A stretch of DNA of 15,123 nucleotides. Source: JBEIDK01 sp040383485 (GTDB taxonomy: Bacteria; Bacteroidota; Bacteroidia; UBA4408). The stretch lies in contig JBEIDK010000076.1 of the NCBI GenBank assembly GCA_040383485.1, forward strand, positions 1-15,123, written 5' to 3'. A model generated the notes under the pieces. It was not told the origin of the DNA. It was given only the letters and a program-made list of their open reading frames with translations, and searched no databases. Below are positions 7,437-15,123 of the stretch, piece by piece. The translations under genes were made by a program, and so were the position numbers. How positions within the stretch are numbered: the stretch's first letter is position 1; each line of letters starts with the position of its first letter.

Positions 7437-7467
7437 CAAACCTAAAAAAGAAAATCGAAATTCCAAA
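7437..7467 (-). promoter_or_regulatory. Bacteroidota-type promoter for the FAD enzyme/cyclase operon
   Basis: On the minus strand, TTTG (7467-7464) is followed after exactly 19 bases by TAGGTTTG (7444-7437). This matches the known Bacteroidota primary sigma consensus, TTTG at -33 and TAnnTTTG at -7. Transcription would begin near 7430, giving a leader of about 77 bases before the ATG at 7353. A second TAnnTTTG match (TAGTTTTG, 7433-7426) has no -33 partner. The rest of the 460-base gap (7354-7815) shows no gene or clear terminator. Confidence 0.7.
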
Positions 7468-7815
7468 TTTAGAATAAAACAATTGATTGTTAACCTGTTA
7501 TCAGTACTTTTAGTTAAAGATATTGTTCAAGATAAATACAAAATTACTTATAGAAAAATAGAGTGCGGTTGGCTTTTGATAATATATTTACACTCTGTAT
7601 AAATGTCTATGCTGTGTTTTGATTTGCAAAGGCAACAAAATCTATTTTTCTTGGCCTAGAAAAGACTTTGCTGAGCACCTTCAAAAATTATAAAAGTCAA
7701 ACAAAAAACAACATTTTTTCAGCCTTAATTTTATTCTAAATAGTTTCCATGTAATAAAAACCAACCTATCCATTCATCATTTAAATATTCAAAATTTTCT
7801 GATTAGTGTGGGATA

Positions 7816-10800
7816 TTAATCATTGAACTTATAGGATTCGTTCAAATCGATTTTCTGGTGTATAATATTCTTGACTATTTCCCATTCAGCCTTGAGTTCT
7901 GATAAGTTTAATATTAAGTTATCGCTCCAATTATCATTTGATTCGCTTTCTATTTTCTCTGCAATTTTGGCCAAAAGACTGAGTCGCATAGAACTTGATG
8001 AACCCTTTAATTTATGTGCTGCTATTTTCACCTTTGTTTGGTCCTTTTCCTTGTAAGCATAACCTATTTCATTTATTCGAGCCGGTATTTCTTTAAGTGC
8101 CATGGCCATTAACTCTTTTAAAATTGAGTTATTGTTAAACAAATTTACCAATTCATCATATCCTATATGAGATTCAATTTCTGCATTATTATTTTTAGGA
8201 GCTTCATTCGAATGCTCTCCTTTTATTAAATACTTATTCAGCATTGATTTGATTTTCTCTGGTTCAAGCGGTTTGGTCAAGAAATCATTCATTCCATTCG
8301 CAAAACAGTTCTCCTTTTCTTCTTTAATAGCACCAGCTGTTAGAGCAATTATTGGAACATTATTGCCAGATAATAACTCAAGTTCTCTAATTTTTTTTGT
8401 TGCACTTATTCCATCTAATAGAGGCATGTGTACATCCATTAGAATCAAATCAGGACTCATTTTTTGATATTTTTCAACAGCCTCAATACCGTTTTTTGCT
8501 TCAATGATTTCATTATTGAAACCAAGTTCAGAAAGCATAGCCTTGATTAAAACCATATTTAAAAAAACGTCTTCTGCGATTAATATTTTTAATTTTTCGT
8601 TAATATTGTTGACTTTGATAGATTCGATAATTTCCACATCGGGGCTGGTATAGTTTTCCTTGTATAGATTGTTGAGGTAAATGAATAGATCATTACTTTT
8701 TACTGGTTTGCTTAAGCGAAAATGAATACCCAATTCCAGGCATTCTTTTTCAAGATCAATATTGTCTAAAGATGAGTGAAGAAGGATTACAGGCTGTTTT
8801 TCAAAACTTAATTTCAATTTAGTTTTAAGCATTCTTATGGTTTCTATGCCATTGTTATTTGGCATCTTGTAGTCGCAAATGATAAGGTCAAAGGGTTGGG
8901 TTTGTTCAATTATTTTGAGCGCCTCGAAACCACTATCACAACATTCAGAATGAATCTGCCATTGGTTTAGCATTTGTTTCATAATTGTACGATTATTGGC
9001 ATTATCGTCAATAATCAAACAGCGCTTCACGCCTTTAATCTTAGTTATATCTGGCTTATCTCCAGCTTCAAAACGAGTTGTAACATCAAAATAAAAAATA
9101 GTTTCAACACCAGCCGTGCTTTTGATCTTGATGGTGCTGCCCATTTTTTCTGCAATCAATTGAGAAATAACTAGTCCTAAACCAGTACCACCAAACTTAC
9201 GCGTAGTTGAACTATCGGCCTGTGAAAATGATTTAAAAAGCTTCGATTGTTGCTCTTTATTAATACCAATTCCGGTGTCTCTCACCGATATTGAAAGCTT
9301 GCCCTTATCACCATCATCCGCGTGGTAGCGTATTTTTAATTCAACTTCTCCTTTTAGTGTGAACTTAACTGCATTGCCTAAAAGATTGGCCAGAATTTGT
9401 TTCAAGCGAATGGGATCAACTTGAGCAAATCTAGGCATGGAATGGTCGATATTGAGCAATAATTCTATATCTTTTTCTGCTGCTGCGAATCTAACAATGT
9501 CGATACTGTCCTCGAATAATTGCACCATGTCTGTTTTTATAAAATCCAGATCTAACATCCCTGCTTCAATTTTGGAAAAATCAAGAATATCATTGATGAT
9601 ACCGAGGAGCGTGTGTCCAGAAACATTGGCACTGTTTAAATATTGCTGTTGAACAACAGTAAGCTGTGTTTTTTTTAGTAATTCGGTGAATCCAATAACA
9701 CTGTTAAGGGGTGTACGAATTTCGTGGCTCATATTGGCGAGGAATTCAGATTTCGCTTTATTAGCTTTTTCTGCTTCCTCTCTAGCCGCAACTTGCGCTG
9801 CCGCTTCTTTTTCAGCTGTAATGTCCCAATTTGTTCCTATCATCCGAATGGCATTGCCCTCATTATCTCTTAAGACAGTTGCAAGTGCTTTTATATTTCT
9901 AATCGTACCATCTGTATATTGAACCCTGAACTCGGTATTAAAGTCCTTTTGGCCTTTAATTGCCATTTGTATCTCTTCATTACATTTTTGTTTATCGGCT
10001 TCGAATACGCCATTAACCCAAGCCTCGTATGCGTTGGTAAAATCGCTTTTATTAACTCCATACAAAACGAACATTTGGTCATCCCAGGTAAGTTTATCAC
10101 ATAAGATATCCCAATCCCAAATCCCAATTCCACCACCTTTAACAGCAAGACTCAGTCGTGTTTCATTTACTTTTATTATTTGTTCTGTTTGTTTTAATTT
10201 ACTAATGTCGGAGTGAGACCCAACAACCCTTATTGCTTCGCCATTTGCATTTCTCTCCACTACTTTGCCTCTATTTAACATCCATAAATAGTTCCCTTCT
10301 TTATTTTTAATTCTATATTCAAAGTTGAAAGAATCGGTTTGACCTGATAAATTTTGAGAAATTTCAGCAAATGTAAATTCAATATCATCTGGGTGTAATC
10401 TAGAACTCCATTCATAATCATTGTCTGTAAACTCTTCTGGTTTATAGCCTAACATTTCTAACCAGCGGTTTGAATAAAAAGTCTTTTTCTCTTGTGGTCT
10501 CCATTCCCAAATTCCATCACCACTACCTTCAATAGCAAATTGCCATCTTTCTTCATTGATCCTTATTTTCTCGGCAGCAAGTTTTCTTTCTGTAATATCT
10601 TGTGCTACCCCTTTAATGTGGGATATATTTCCTTTTAAATCAAATTCAGCTTCTCCACGAACCCACATATAACCATTGCTTCCATCTTTGCGGATTGTAT
10701 TTAGTTCCATTTCATAAGGAATCCCCTCTTCTTTGGTTAGATTTAATGCAGAAGATAATTGCTCCCAACTTTCTGGAGTAAAAAGCTTCATGTGTTCAGT

Positions 10801-11409
10801 GTAAGGCGGTGGTGGAAGTGTAGAATCGAAACCATACATGTTGTATAGCTCTTCTGTCCAAAATACCTCATTGGTTTTTATATCAAGCTCCCAACTACCT
10901 ATGCCAGCAATTTTTTGTGTATAACTTAATAGAGCGATATTTTTATCTAATTTTTGCTTCTTATTTACATATTCTGTAATGTTCTGGTGAGAGCCTAACA
11001 TTCTAATTGGCTTGCCTTCATTGTTTCTGATAGCTAAACCTCGACATCTTATCCAAATTATTGATCCATTTTTATGAGTATACCTTATGGTTTGGTCGTA
11101 TGGTATTTCAGGGTTTTCACAATGTTTAATGAAGAGTTCAGTAGCGAGTTTCAAATCTTCAGCATTTATGATATCCTGCCATGCAGAAGGTTTGTGAGGC
11201 ATAACCTTGTAATCATAACCTAGAACTGACCAAAATTTCTGACTCATCCATTCCTCTTCAGGCTTATCCAAATCCCAATACCAAATCCCATCTAAGGATG
11301 TTTCCTGAATAAAATCAAAGATAGCGTGGTCTGTTTTTACTAACTCATAGAGCTCATTCTTGAGATAATGGTTGTCTTTCATGTCTATCGGGGAATTAAT
11401 ACTTGGCAT
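7816..11409 (-). CDS. soluble hybrid sensor histidine kinase, four PAS domains, two receivers and HPt
   Basis: This is a 1197-residue phosphorelay protein with no signal peptide or membrane helix, so it should sense a cytoplasmic cue. In order: PAS-like domains at about 30-148, 160-276, 287-405 and 415-535, each ending in a PAC-like strand such as IRMLGSHQNITEY or IKGVAQDITER. The dimerisation/phosphoacceptor domain has H562 (SHEIRTP), and the ATPase domain has N679, D711 (DTGIGI) and GTGLGL (741-746). Receiver 1 has D801/D802, acceptor D846 and K901. Receiver 2 has E946/D947, acceptor D992, T1024 and K1046. The C-terminal HPt domain has H1132 (AAHKLKGSS). All relay residues are intact, so phosphate can pass His-Asp-His to an unlinked response regulator; no DNA-binding partner is in the window. 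A second in-frame Met at residue 10 could be the true start. It stands alone, 460 bases before the FAD enzyme operon on the same strand. Confidence 0.95.
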   Translation of the reverse strand: MPSINSPIDMKDNHYLKNELYELVKTDHAIFDFIQETSLDGIWYWDLDKPEEEWMSQKFWSVLGYDYKVMPHKPSAWQDIINAEDLKLATELFIKHCENPEIPYDQTIRYTHKNGSIIWIRCRGLAIRNNEGKPIRMLGSHQNITEYVNKKQKLDKNIALLSYTQKIAGIGSWELDIKTNEVFWTEELYNMYGFDSTLPPPPYTEHMKLFTPESWEQLSSALNLTKEEGIPYEMELNTIRKDGSNGYMWVRGEAEFDLKGNISHIKGVAQDITERKLAAEKIRINEERWQFAIEGSGDGIWEWRPQEKKTFYSNRWLEMLGYKPEEFTDNDYEWSSRLHPDDIEFTFAEISQNLSGQTDSFNFEYRIKNKEGNYLWMLNRGKVVERNANGEAIRVVGSHSDISKLKQTEQIIKVNETRLSLAVKGGGIGIWDWDILCDKLTWDDQMFVLYGVNKSDFTNAYEAWVNGVFEADKQKCNEEIQMAIKGQKDFNTEFRVQYTDGTIRNIKALATVLRDNEGNAIRMIGTNWDITAEKEAAAQVAAREEAEKANKAKSEFLANMSHEIRTPLNSVIGFTELLKKTQLTVVQQQYLNSANVSGHTLLGIINDILDFSKIEAGMLDLDFIKTDMVQLFEDSIDIVRFAAAEKDIELLLNIDHSMPRFAQVDPIRLKQILANLLGNAVKFTLKGEVELKIRYHADDGDKGKLSISVRDTGIGINKEQQSKLFKSFSQADSSTTRKFGGTGLGLVISQLIAEKMGSTIKIKSTAGVETIFYFDVTTRFEAGDKPDITKIKGVKRCLIIDDNANNRTIMKQMLNQWQIHSECCDSGFEALKIIEQTQPFDLIICDYKMPNNNGIETIRMLKTKLKLSFEKQPVILLHSSLDNIDLEKECLELGIHFRLSKPVKSNDLFIYLNNLYKENYTSPDVEIIESIKVNNINEKLKILIAEDVFLNMVLIKAMLSELGFNNEIIEAKNGIEAVEKYQKMSPDLILMDVHMPLLDGISATKKIRELELLSGNNVPIIALTAGAIKEEKENCFANGMNDFLTKPLEPEKIKSMLNKYLIKGEHSNEAPKNNNAEIESHIGYDELVNLFNNNSILKELMAMALKEIPARINEIGYAYKEKDQTKVKIAAHKLKGSSSSMRLSLLAKIAEKIESESNDNWSDNLILNLSELKAEWEIVKNIIHQKIDLNESYKFND

Positions 11410-11682
11410 AGTGAAGGTGCGATTTTAGTTACTTAAATTATTCCTCCGGCAAAATAATAATTTTATTAGAGTTCCTACCTTTGAGTGAAAAAAAGTTAAG
11501 CCCATCTGCCAAATTTAAGCTATGGAAAAAGAAAAATTAAGTAACGTTTAGAGTTTAAACTTAAGACTGTAGAAATGTTAAATCAAAGTGGCAGCTATAT
11601 TTCTGTGTCAATAGAATAGGACTTAAGCCTATAAAATCTTAAAATTTGAAAGAAGCGCTTTGTTTAGTCTGTGTAACTAAAA
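11410..11682. other. gene-free upstream region of the kinase
   Basis: No convincing reading frame or RNA is visible. A TAnnTTTG-like box occurs on the minus strand at 11510-11517 (TAAATTTG), about 100 bases before the kinase start, but it lacks a TTTG at the right spacing, so it is only a weak promoter candidate. Confidence 0.4.
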
Positions 11683-11848
11683 ACCCAGAATTCGCATTAG
11701 AAATTCAATTACCAAGCAAAACTCCTTTAAAATATGAAGTGAACAACTTTTACTCATGCATCTTATATTCAATATTATTTACTCGTAAAAGTTCATATTT
11801 TATTGTGCTTTGGCTTTTCACTACTAACATCTAGGGCGTAATTTGGAA
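11683..11848. mobile_element. 166-bp palindromic MITE, copy 2 (inverted, diverged)
   Basis: Aligned without gaps to the reverse complement of 3548-3713, this segment has the same length and matches at about 140 of 166 positions (84%). It keeps the left end ACCCAGAATTCGCATTAG and the internal palindrome arms (11729-11738 with 11792-11801, identical to copy 1). The right end has drifted (GCGTAATTTGGAA, about 11836-11848), and the flanks, AAA on the left and TAA on the right, no longer give a clean duplication. It is therefore an older insertion than copy 1. A 62-codon open frame running across it (11646-11834) is an accident of the element and not a gene. Confidence 0.87.
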
Positions 11849-12062
11849 TAAACTACTATGGCAAGTTCCAAAAATCAGAAATGCGAAAAGTATTTAAGGT
11901 CTTAAATTTACTATTAGCCAAATGAGTAAGCAACAAATAGCAAAGGTTTAGACGAAAAAATTGGTACTATTCTCATATATTTCTACAAGGAATCTGCAAA
12001 GATTATACTAATTTGTTTGAGCATCGGAAATATGAATTTCGCACATGATGTCATGTTAAGAA

Positions 12063-12134
12063 GAGCCATATGATGTGAGAGTATCAAGTACGGTTCTGAG
12101 AGAGGTTTAGGGGTGAGGTTTTCCTTTACCTTAT
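12063..12134 (+). ncRNA. 3' end of a group II intron (domains V and VI)
   Basis: Bases 12063-12096 form a 34-nt domain V. The outer stem runs GAGCC to GGTTC and contains the catalytic AGC triad (12064-12066). A two-base AA bulge lies at 12086-12087, and the distal stem GATGT/GTATC is capped by a GAGA tetraloop (12077-12080). One A-C mismatch lies in the lower stem. Domain VI follows, from GGTTTAGGGG to CCTTTACC (about 12104-12130), with A12128 in a position fitting the branch-point A and a likely intron end near TTAT at 12134. No reverse transcriptase/maturase frame and no GTGCG-type 5' end is present upstream, so this is a truncated relic and presumably does not splice or move. Bases 11849-12062 show no intact gene; part may be remaining domain IV sequence. 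Confidence 0.8.
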
Positions 12135-12295
12135 TGCCATTTTGTTTCTGTGATTGACAATTGTATTTTTAATCATTAAATAAGTCGTTTGATTTCATTT
12201 CAAATGTAAACTTTAACCTGTCAATTACCAACCTTTTACAGCCCCACCTTTAAATGCCCAGTTGGGTGTAGTTTCATAACTAAACCAATCTAAAC

Positions 12296-12406
12296 GTCAG
12301 TTTCCGGACTGACAATACAAAAAATCCATTAAAAACAAAGTACATCAAAGCCCCCCACTAGTATGGATGTGCAATCCGTACCATCTAAAAGTGTATTTGC
12401 AATACA
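12296..12406. repeat. cluster of three small hairpins (REP-like)
   Basis: Three inverted repeats occur within 111 bases. These are 12296-12301 GTCAGT with 12308-12313 ACTGAC; 12361-12368 GTATGGAT with 12374-12381 ATCCGTAC (one G-T pair, loop GTGCA); and 12392-12397 TGTATT with 12401-12406 AATACA (loop TGC). The last two share a TGCAAT-like loop/arm junction, a pattern that resembles REP-type elements moved by RAYT transposases, but no such transposase is present. The rest of 12135-12886 shows no gene. Confidence 0.4.
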
Positions 12407-12886
12407 AAAAACTACTTTATTAAGAGGAGTTTATTCATTGTTAACTTTAGATTTTTGTTTCATAAGCAGCAAAGGAGGTTCATAAAACTTACTGCTAAGA
12501 TTTAGTTTTCACCAAGCAAGCAGCAAATTCTGTGTTATGTTTAATGGAATGGAATACCAAAATGTAAAATAAAAAATTTATTAATGCGAATTTAGTTCTT
12601 CCGCACCATAAACCTACCGTTTAAAAGCTTCTAAAGCAAGTTACCAAAAAATGTAATTTATCTAGTCCTCTTTTTAGGATAATGTCTCCGCACGCAACCT
12701 AGATGGTCTTCAATAAAGTGTATCTAAAATAATTTTCATCAACCATAAAAAGGCTTTTTAATGCGGAAAGCTTTACATCATATTACTGAGATAAACTTCT
12801 AAAAAAATTTTCTTACAATTGCGAATAACATTTCTTTGACGAAAAATTATTACTTCTTTTTTTAAACAATTAATAGGCTACTAATT

Positions 12887-13654
12887 ATGTGGAATTATGT
12901 TTCTGTTTGGATTATTGCATTTCTGCTTTTTGCTTGTGGGGGCCTACTTTTATTTAAGCTACTGCTAAAGCCCTTATATCAAAAACATCACAACGAATTG
13001 GTATTAATGGTATTTGGTTTTACTGGAACGCTGTTTTCTTTGCTGGTTGCCTTTGTAATGGTAAACGTTTGGGGTTCATGGGATAAGATGAATGAAGATA
13101 TAAATAACGAAGCAAATGCGCTGAGTAATATGTATATTTATAGTTATCATTTGCCCACCTCTTTTAAAGATCCTCTGCGAAAAGCTATTAAAAACTACAC
13201 ACAAAGTATAATTAAAGACGAATGGTCCTCTATGGAGCAAGATAAAGAAAGCCCCAAAACGCTTTTGTGTTTTTTGGAATTACGAAAAACATTTCATACC
13301 CTTTATAACCTAAAAGGTGATGAAAGAGAAATTTACACTGCCATGTACCCGCTATGGACAACTCTCAGTGACCTTAGGCGGACTCGACTAAACATTCATG
13401 AATCAAATGTGCCTGATATGGTTTGGAAAATTCTTATTGCAAGCTGCATTCTTACTATATTAATCTCTTTCTTTTATGTTTCCGAAAATCTTATTTTACA
13501 TACAGTTTTAAACGGATTTATTGCAATCATGTTTTCATTCACATTATTTTTATGTTACGACCTAGACCACCCTTTCAAAGGCGAATCTAGAATAAGCCAT
13601 GAGCCATTTCAATTGCTACTCGATGTTCAGTTTAAGATTTCGGATAATAATTGA
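12887..13654 (+). CDS. DUF4239 (bestrophin-like) membrane protein
   Basis: This 255-residue protein has four membrane segments, two near the N-terminus (about 7-26 and 40-61) and two near the C-terminus (about 181-199 and 203-222). A mostly helical soluble stretch lies between them (about 65-175) with NEDINNEANALSNMY early and the TLSDLRRTRLN segment late. The closing CYDLDHPFKGESRISHEPFQ is the hallmark of the DUF4239 family, described as bestrophin-like by fold, so ion transport is possible but unproven. The gene stands alone after 750 bases of gene-free DNA and converges on the acetyltransferase gene; no promoter of the standard type could be placed. Confidence 0.85.
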   Translation: MWNYVSVWIIAFLLFACGGLLLFKLLLKPLYQKHHNELVLMVFGFTGTLFSLLVAFVMVNVWGSWDKMNEDINNEANALSNMYIYSYHLPTSFKDPLRKAIKNYTQSIIKDEWSSMEQDKESPKTLLCFLELRKTFHTLYNLKGDEREIYTAMYPLWTTLSDLRRTRLNIHESNVPDMVWKILIASCILTILISFFYVSENLILHTVLNGFIAIMFSFTLFLCYDLDHPFKGESRISHEPFQLLLDVQFKISDNN

Positions 13655-13745
13655 TTTTGCGGCCAGGTTCTTAATCAAGGAATCAAACTCAAGTACTAAT
13701 TTTATTGATTTGAATGCTTGCACTCAAAGCCTCTTAAAGTATTAA

Positions 13746-14195
13746 TTAATTTGTTTTATATACAGTTGGGTTGTAAAGCTCCATGTAAATTTCTGGTTTC
13801 GATAATTTGTGAAAGCCATATTTCTCATAAAGCCAATCTGCAGTCGAAGTCAACAAAATCCATCGTCTCAGCCCTTGTAAATTTGGGTGTGCCATTACAA
13901 TGTCCATTAGTTTTTTTGAGAGTCCTTGTCCACGATAATCTTCCAAAACATAAATGTCACCTAAATATGCAATGGTTGAAAAATCGGATATTACCCTTGC
14001 AAATCCAATTTGTTTTTGATTATGAAATAGTCCGAAGTTTAGAGAATTGTCAATAGAAGTTTTTACCGTGTCAAAAGGAATTTTATCACTCCAACCTGCA
14101 TATTTTGATAGGAAGTCATGGATGGCACCTATATCCATTTTTGATTTGTCTGTCGTAATTGTAAAATTGTCAAAAGTGATTTCTAAATTTTCCAT
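13746..14195 (-). CDS. GNAT-family N-acetyltransferase
   Basis: This 149-residue protein has the GNAT layout. An N-terminal segment, AIHDFLSKYAGWSD (24-37), is followed by strands GLFHNQKQIGFARVISDF (55-72) and LGDIYVLEDYRGQGLSKKL (78-96). The latter contains the acetyl-CoA pyrophosphate-binding loop R88-G-Q-G-L-S93. It ends with LYEKYGF (122-128). The pattern TDKSKMD...SIDNSLNFGLF...HPNLQGLRRWIL belongs to a widespread small acetyltransferase subfamily of unknown acceptor. It uses acetyl-CoA to acetylate an amine on a small molecule or protein. It lies 110 bases after the four-helix membrane protein gene on the same strand and may be transcribed with it or alone. Confidence 0.9.
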   Translation of the reverse strand: MENLEITFDNFTITTDKSKMDIGAIHDFLSKYAGWSDKIPFDTVKTSIDNSLNFGLFHNQKQIGFARVISDFSTIAYLGDIYVLEDYRGQGLSKKLMDIVMAHPNLQGLRRWILLTSTADWLYEKYGFHKLSKPEIYMELYNPTVYKTN

Positions 14196-14305
14196 TTTGC
14201 ATAAACTTCTTTTTGAGTTTGTATCTATTAGTGATGGTCTGCGCTTGCCACTAAATTATGAATTTGCGTTTAAATTGCTAAAAGTTATTACTATCTATTT
14301 AAAGT

Positions 14306-14719
14306 TTAATCTGCATTAAGTTTACTACTTCTCCACAAATACCAAATTCCGCCTAAGGTAATTAAGCCATCCATAAATATTGGTAAAATATAGCTACTAG
14401 CATTTGGCCTTTGGGTTATTACCCAGTAAATAGAAAAACATACTAAATATCCTTTCTCGAGTGTTGAGAAAATGACGGTACTCTTTCTTAGGTTTTTATT
14501 TTTTCCGGAAAGAAAAAGCAGCATGCCAATGCCAAGCACCATAATCCCCCAATGTCCTATAATAGGCATTAATTGAGGGCTCTCCTCAAAATAGGCAAGG
14601 TTAAGAGCAAGTTTAAAACCTGATATAGGGCTTACAGCGGTTGTGATGGAACCACAAATTGTAATTAATCCTGCTATCCAAAAATAATATTTTGATAATT
14701 TATGGAAAGTGTCATTCAT
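14306..14719 (-). CDS. four-helix integral membrane protein of unknown function
   Basis: This 137-residue protein is almost entirely membrane helices (about 11-29, 52-70, 80-101, 110-129) with short loops and a polar C-terminus (RSSKLNAD). I cannot name the family with confidence. It begins 3 bases after the stop of the second adenylate cyclase, so the two are almost certainly one transcript and the protein may act with the cyclase, for example as a membrane partner. The same pairing existed at the other locus, where only the first 22 codons remain (3472-3540). Survival of cyclase copy 1 without an intact partner suggests the partner is not essential for that copy. Confidence 0.82.
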   Translation of the reverse strand: MNDTFHKLSKYYFWIAGLITICGSITTAVSPISGFKLALNLAYFEESPQLMPIIGHWGIMVLGIGMLLFLSGKNKNLRKSTVIFSTLEKGYLVCFSIYWVITQRPNASSYILPIFMDGLITLGGIWYLWRSSKLNAD

Positions 14720-14722
14720 TGC

Positions 14723-15123
14723 TTAAATCTTATCTGTTACAAAATACATATCAACATCGCCTTTACCTTTGGCAGTTATTTGGCCGCGATACGTACAATT
14801 GAATTTATTTTTTACCAGTTGGTAAGTATCCCCCGATATGTTTATCTTACCTGCTTCTCCTGTATTTTCTAAGCGTGATGCAAGATTTACTGCATCGCCC
14901 CAAACATCATAAGCAAATTTCTTTTTACCAATTACTCCAGCAATCAACTCGCCAGTATGCACACCAATACGTATTTCCCATATAGGAAGACCTTCCATTT
15001 CTCTATTTGCATTCCAACTATTTACCCAGTTATTTATTTCTAATGCAGCCAATACAGCATCCACGGCATTGGTATTGTTTTCTTCAGGAACACCACCTGC
15101 ACACATGTAAGCATCTCCTATAG
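14723..15123 (-). CDS. class III adenylate cyclase, copy 2 (C-terminal part)
   Basis: The frame is open to the window edge, starting within IGDAYM, so only the last about 133 residues are seen. They include the second metal-binding Asp (GDAYM), the adenine-contact Asp in YDVWGDAVN, and the N...R pair in NLASRLE, all intact. Over 127 residues it differs from copy 1 (3713-4957) at 14 positions, nearly all conservative, so both copies are under selection as cyclases. The N-terminal membrane part, first metal Asp and upstream neighbour are off the window. The stop is followed after 3 bases by the membrane protein gene. Confidence 0.93.
   Translation of the reverse strand, partial: IGDAYMCAGGVPEENNTNAVDAVLAALEINNWVNSWNANREMEGLPIWEIRIGVHTGELIAGVIGKKKFAYDVWGDAVNLASRLENTGEAGKINISGDTYQLVKNKFNCTYRGQITAKGKGDVDMYFVTDKI

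Noticed and set aside
11646..11834. 62-codon open frame on the + strand
   Set aside because: It runs through MITE copy 2 and has no domain, leader or neighbour support; the same sequence in copy 1 is non-coding.
12835..12858. TTTG followed by an AT-rich box as a promoter for the DUF4239 gene
   Set aside because: The only TA-starting box lies 12 bases away and lacks TTTG, so it does not fit the spacing or consensus.

Overview
This AT-rich window reads as chromosomal DNA of a Bacteroidota bacterium, probably an environmental member of the Chitinophagia/Sphingobacteriia/Saprospiria type. The evidence is a TonB-dependent receptor followed by lipoproteins, a hybrid two-component kinase of Bacteroidota style, a DUF4239 protein, A/T-rich leaders without Shine-Dalgarno sequences, and one well-formed TTTG-N19-TAnnTTTG promoter. 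The genus cannot be read from the sequence.

Layout. (1) 1-2076, + strand: the C-terminal part of a TonB-dependent receptor, then two lipoproteins, spaced like an operon. The second lipoprotein has a His-rich loop, so metal uptake is a reasonable guess. (2) 2077-3540: a decayed region with a broken gene, an exported HNH nuclease-like protein, a small unknown ORF, and a 22-codon relic of a membrane-protein gene that is intact at 14.3-14.7 kb. (3) 3548-3713: a 166-bp palindromic MITE inserted exactly at the stop codon of an adenylate cyclase gene. (4) 3713-7353, - strand: a translationally coupled pair. An FAD-dependent desaturase/dehydroxylase-like enzyme fused to a multi-pass membrane domain is followed by a membrane-anchored class III adenylate cyclase, with the promoter at 7437-7467. 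(5) 7816-11409, - strand: a 1197-residue soluble hybrid histidine kinase (four PAS-like domains, HisKA, HATPase, two receivers, HPt). (6) 11410-12886: a 1.5-kb gene-free stretch that holds a second, diverged copy of the same MITE in the opposite orientation, the 3' end (domains V and VI) of a group II intron, and a cluster of small hairpins. (7) 12887-13654: a DUF4239 membrane protein. (8) 13746-15123, - strand: a GNAT acetyltransferase, a four-helix membrane protein, and the C-terminal part of a second adenylate cyclase 89% identical to the first.

How it fits together. The cyclase plus the downstream membrane-protein gene is duplicated about 11 kb apart in the same orientation. The copy near 3.5 kb lost all but the first 22 codons of the membrane gene, and the MITE later landed between the two. 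The other copy preserves the empty target site, so the insertion can be read at base resolution. The FAD enzyme/membrane fusion and the cyclase are coupled by an overlapping TAATG, which suggests a lipid- or carotenoid-type membrane redox step produced together with cAMP signalling; that functional link is inference. The 2.1-3.5 and 11.4-12.9 kb regions both look like accessory scars.
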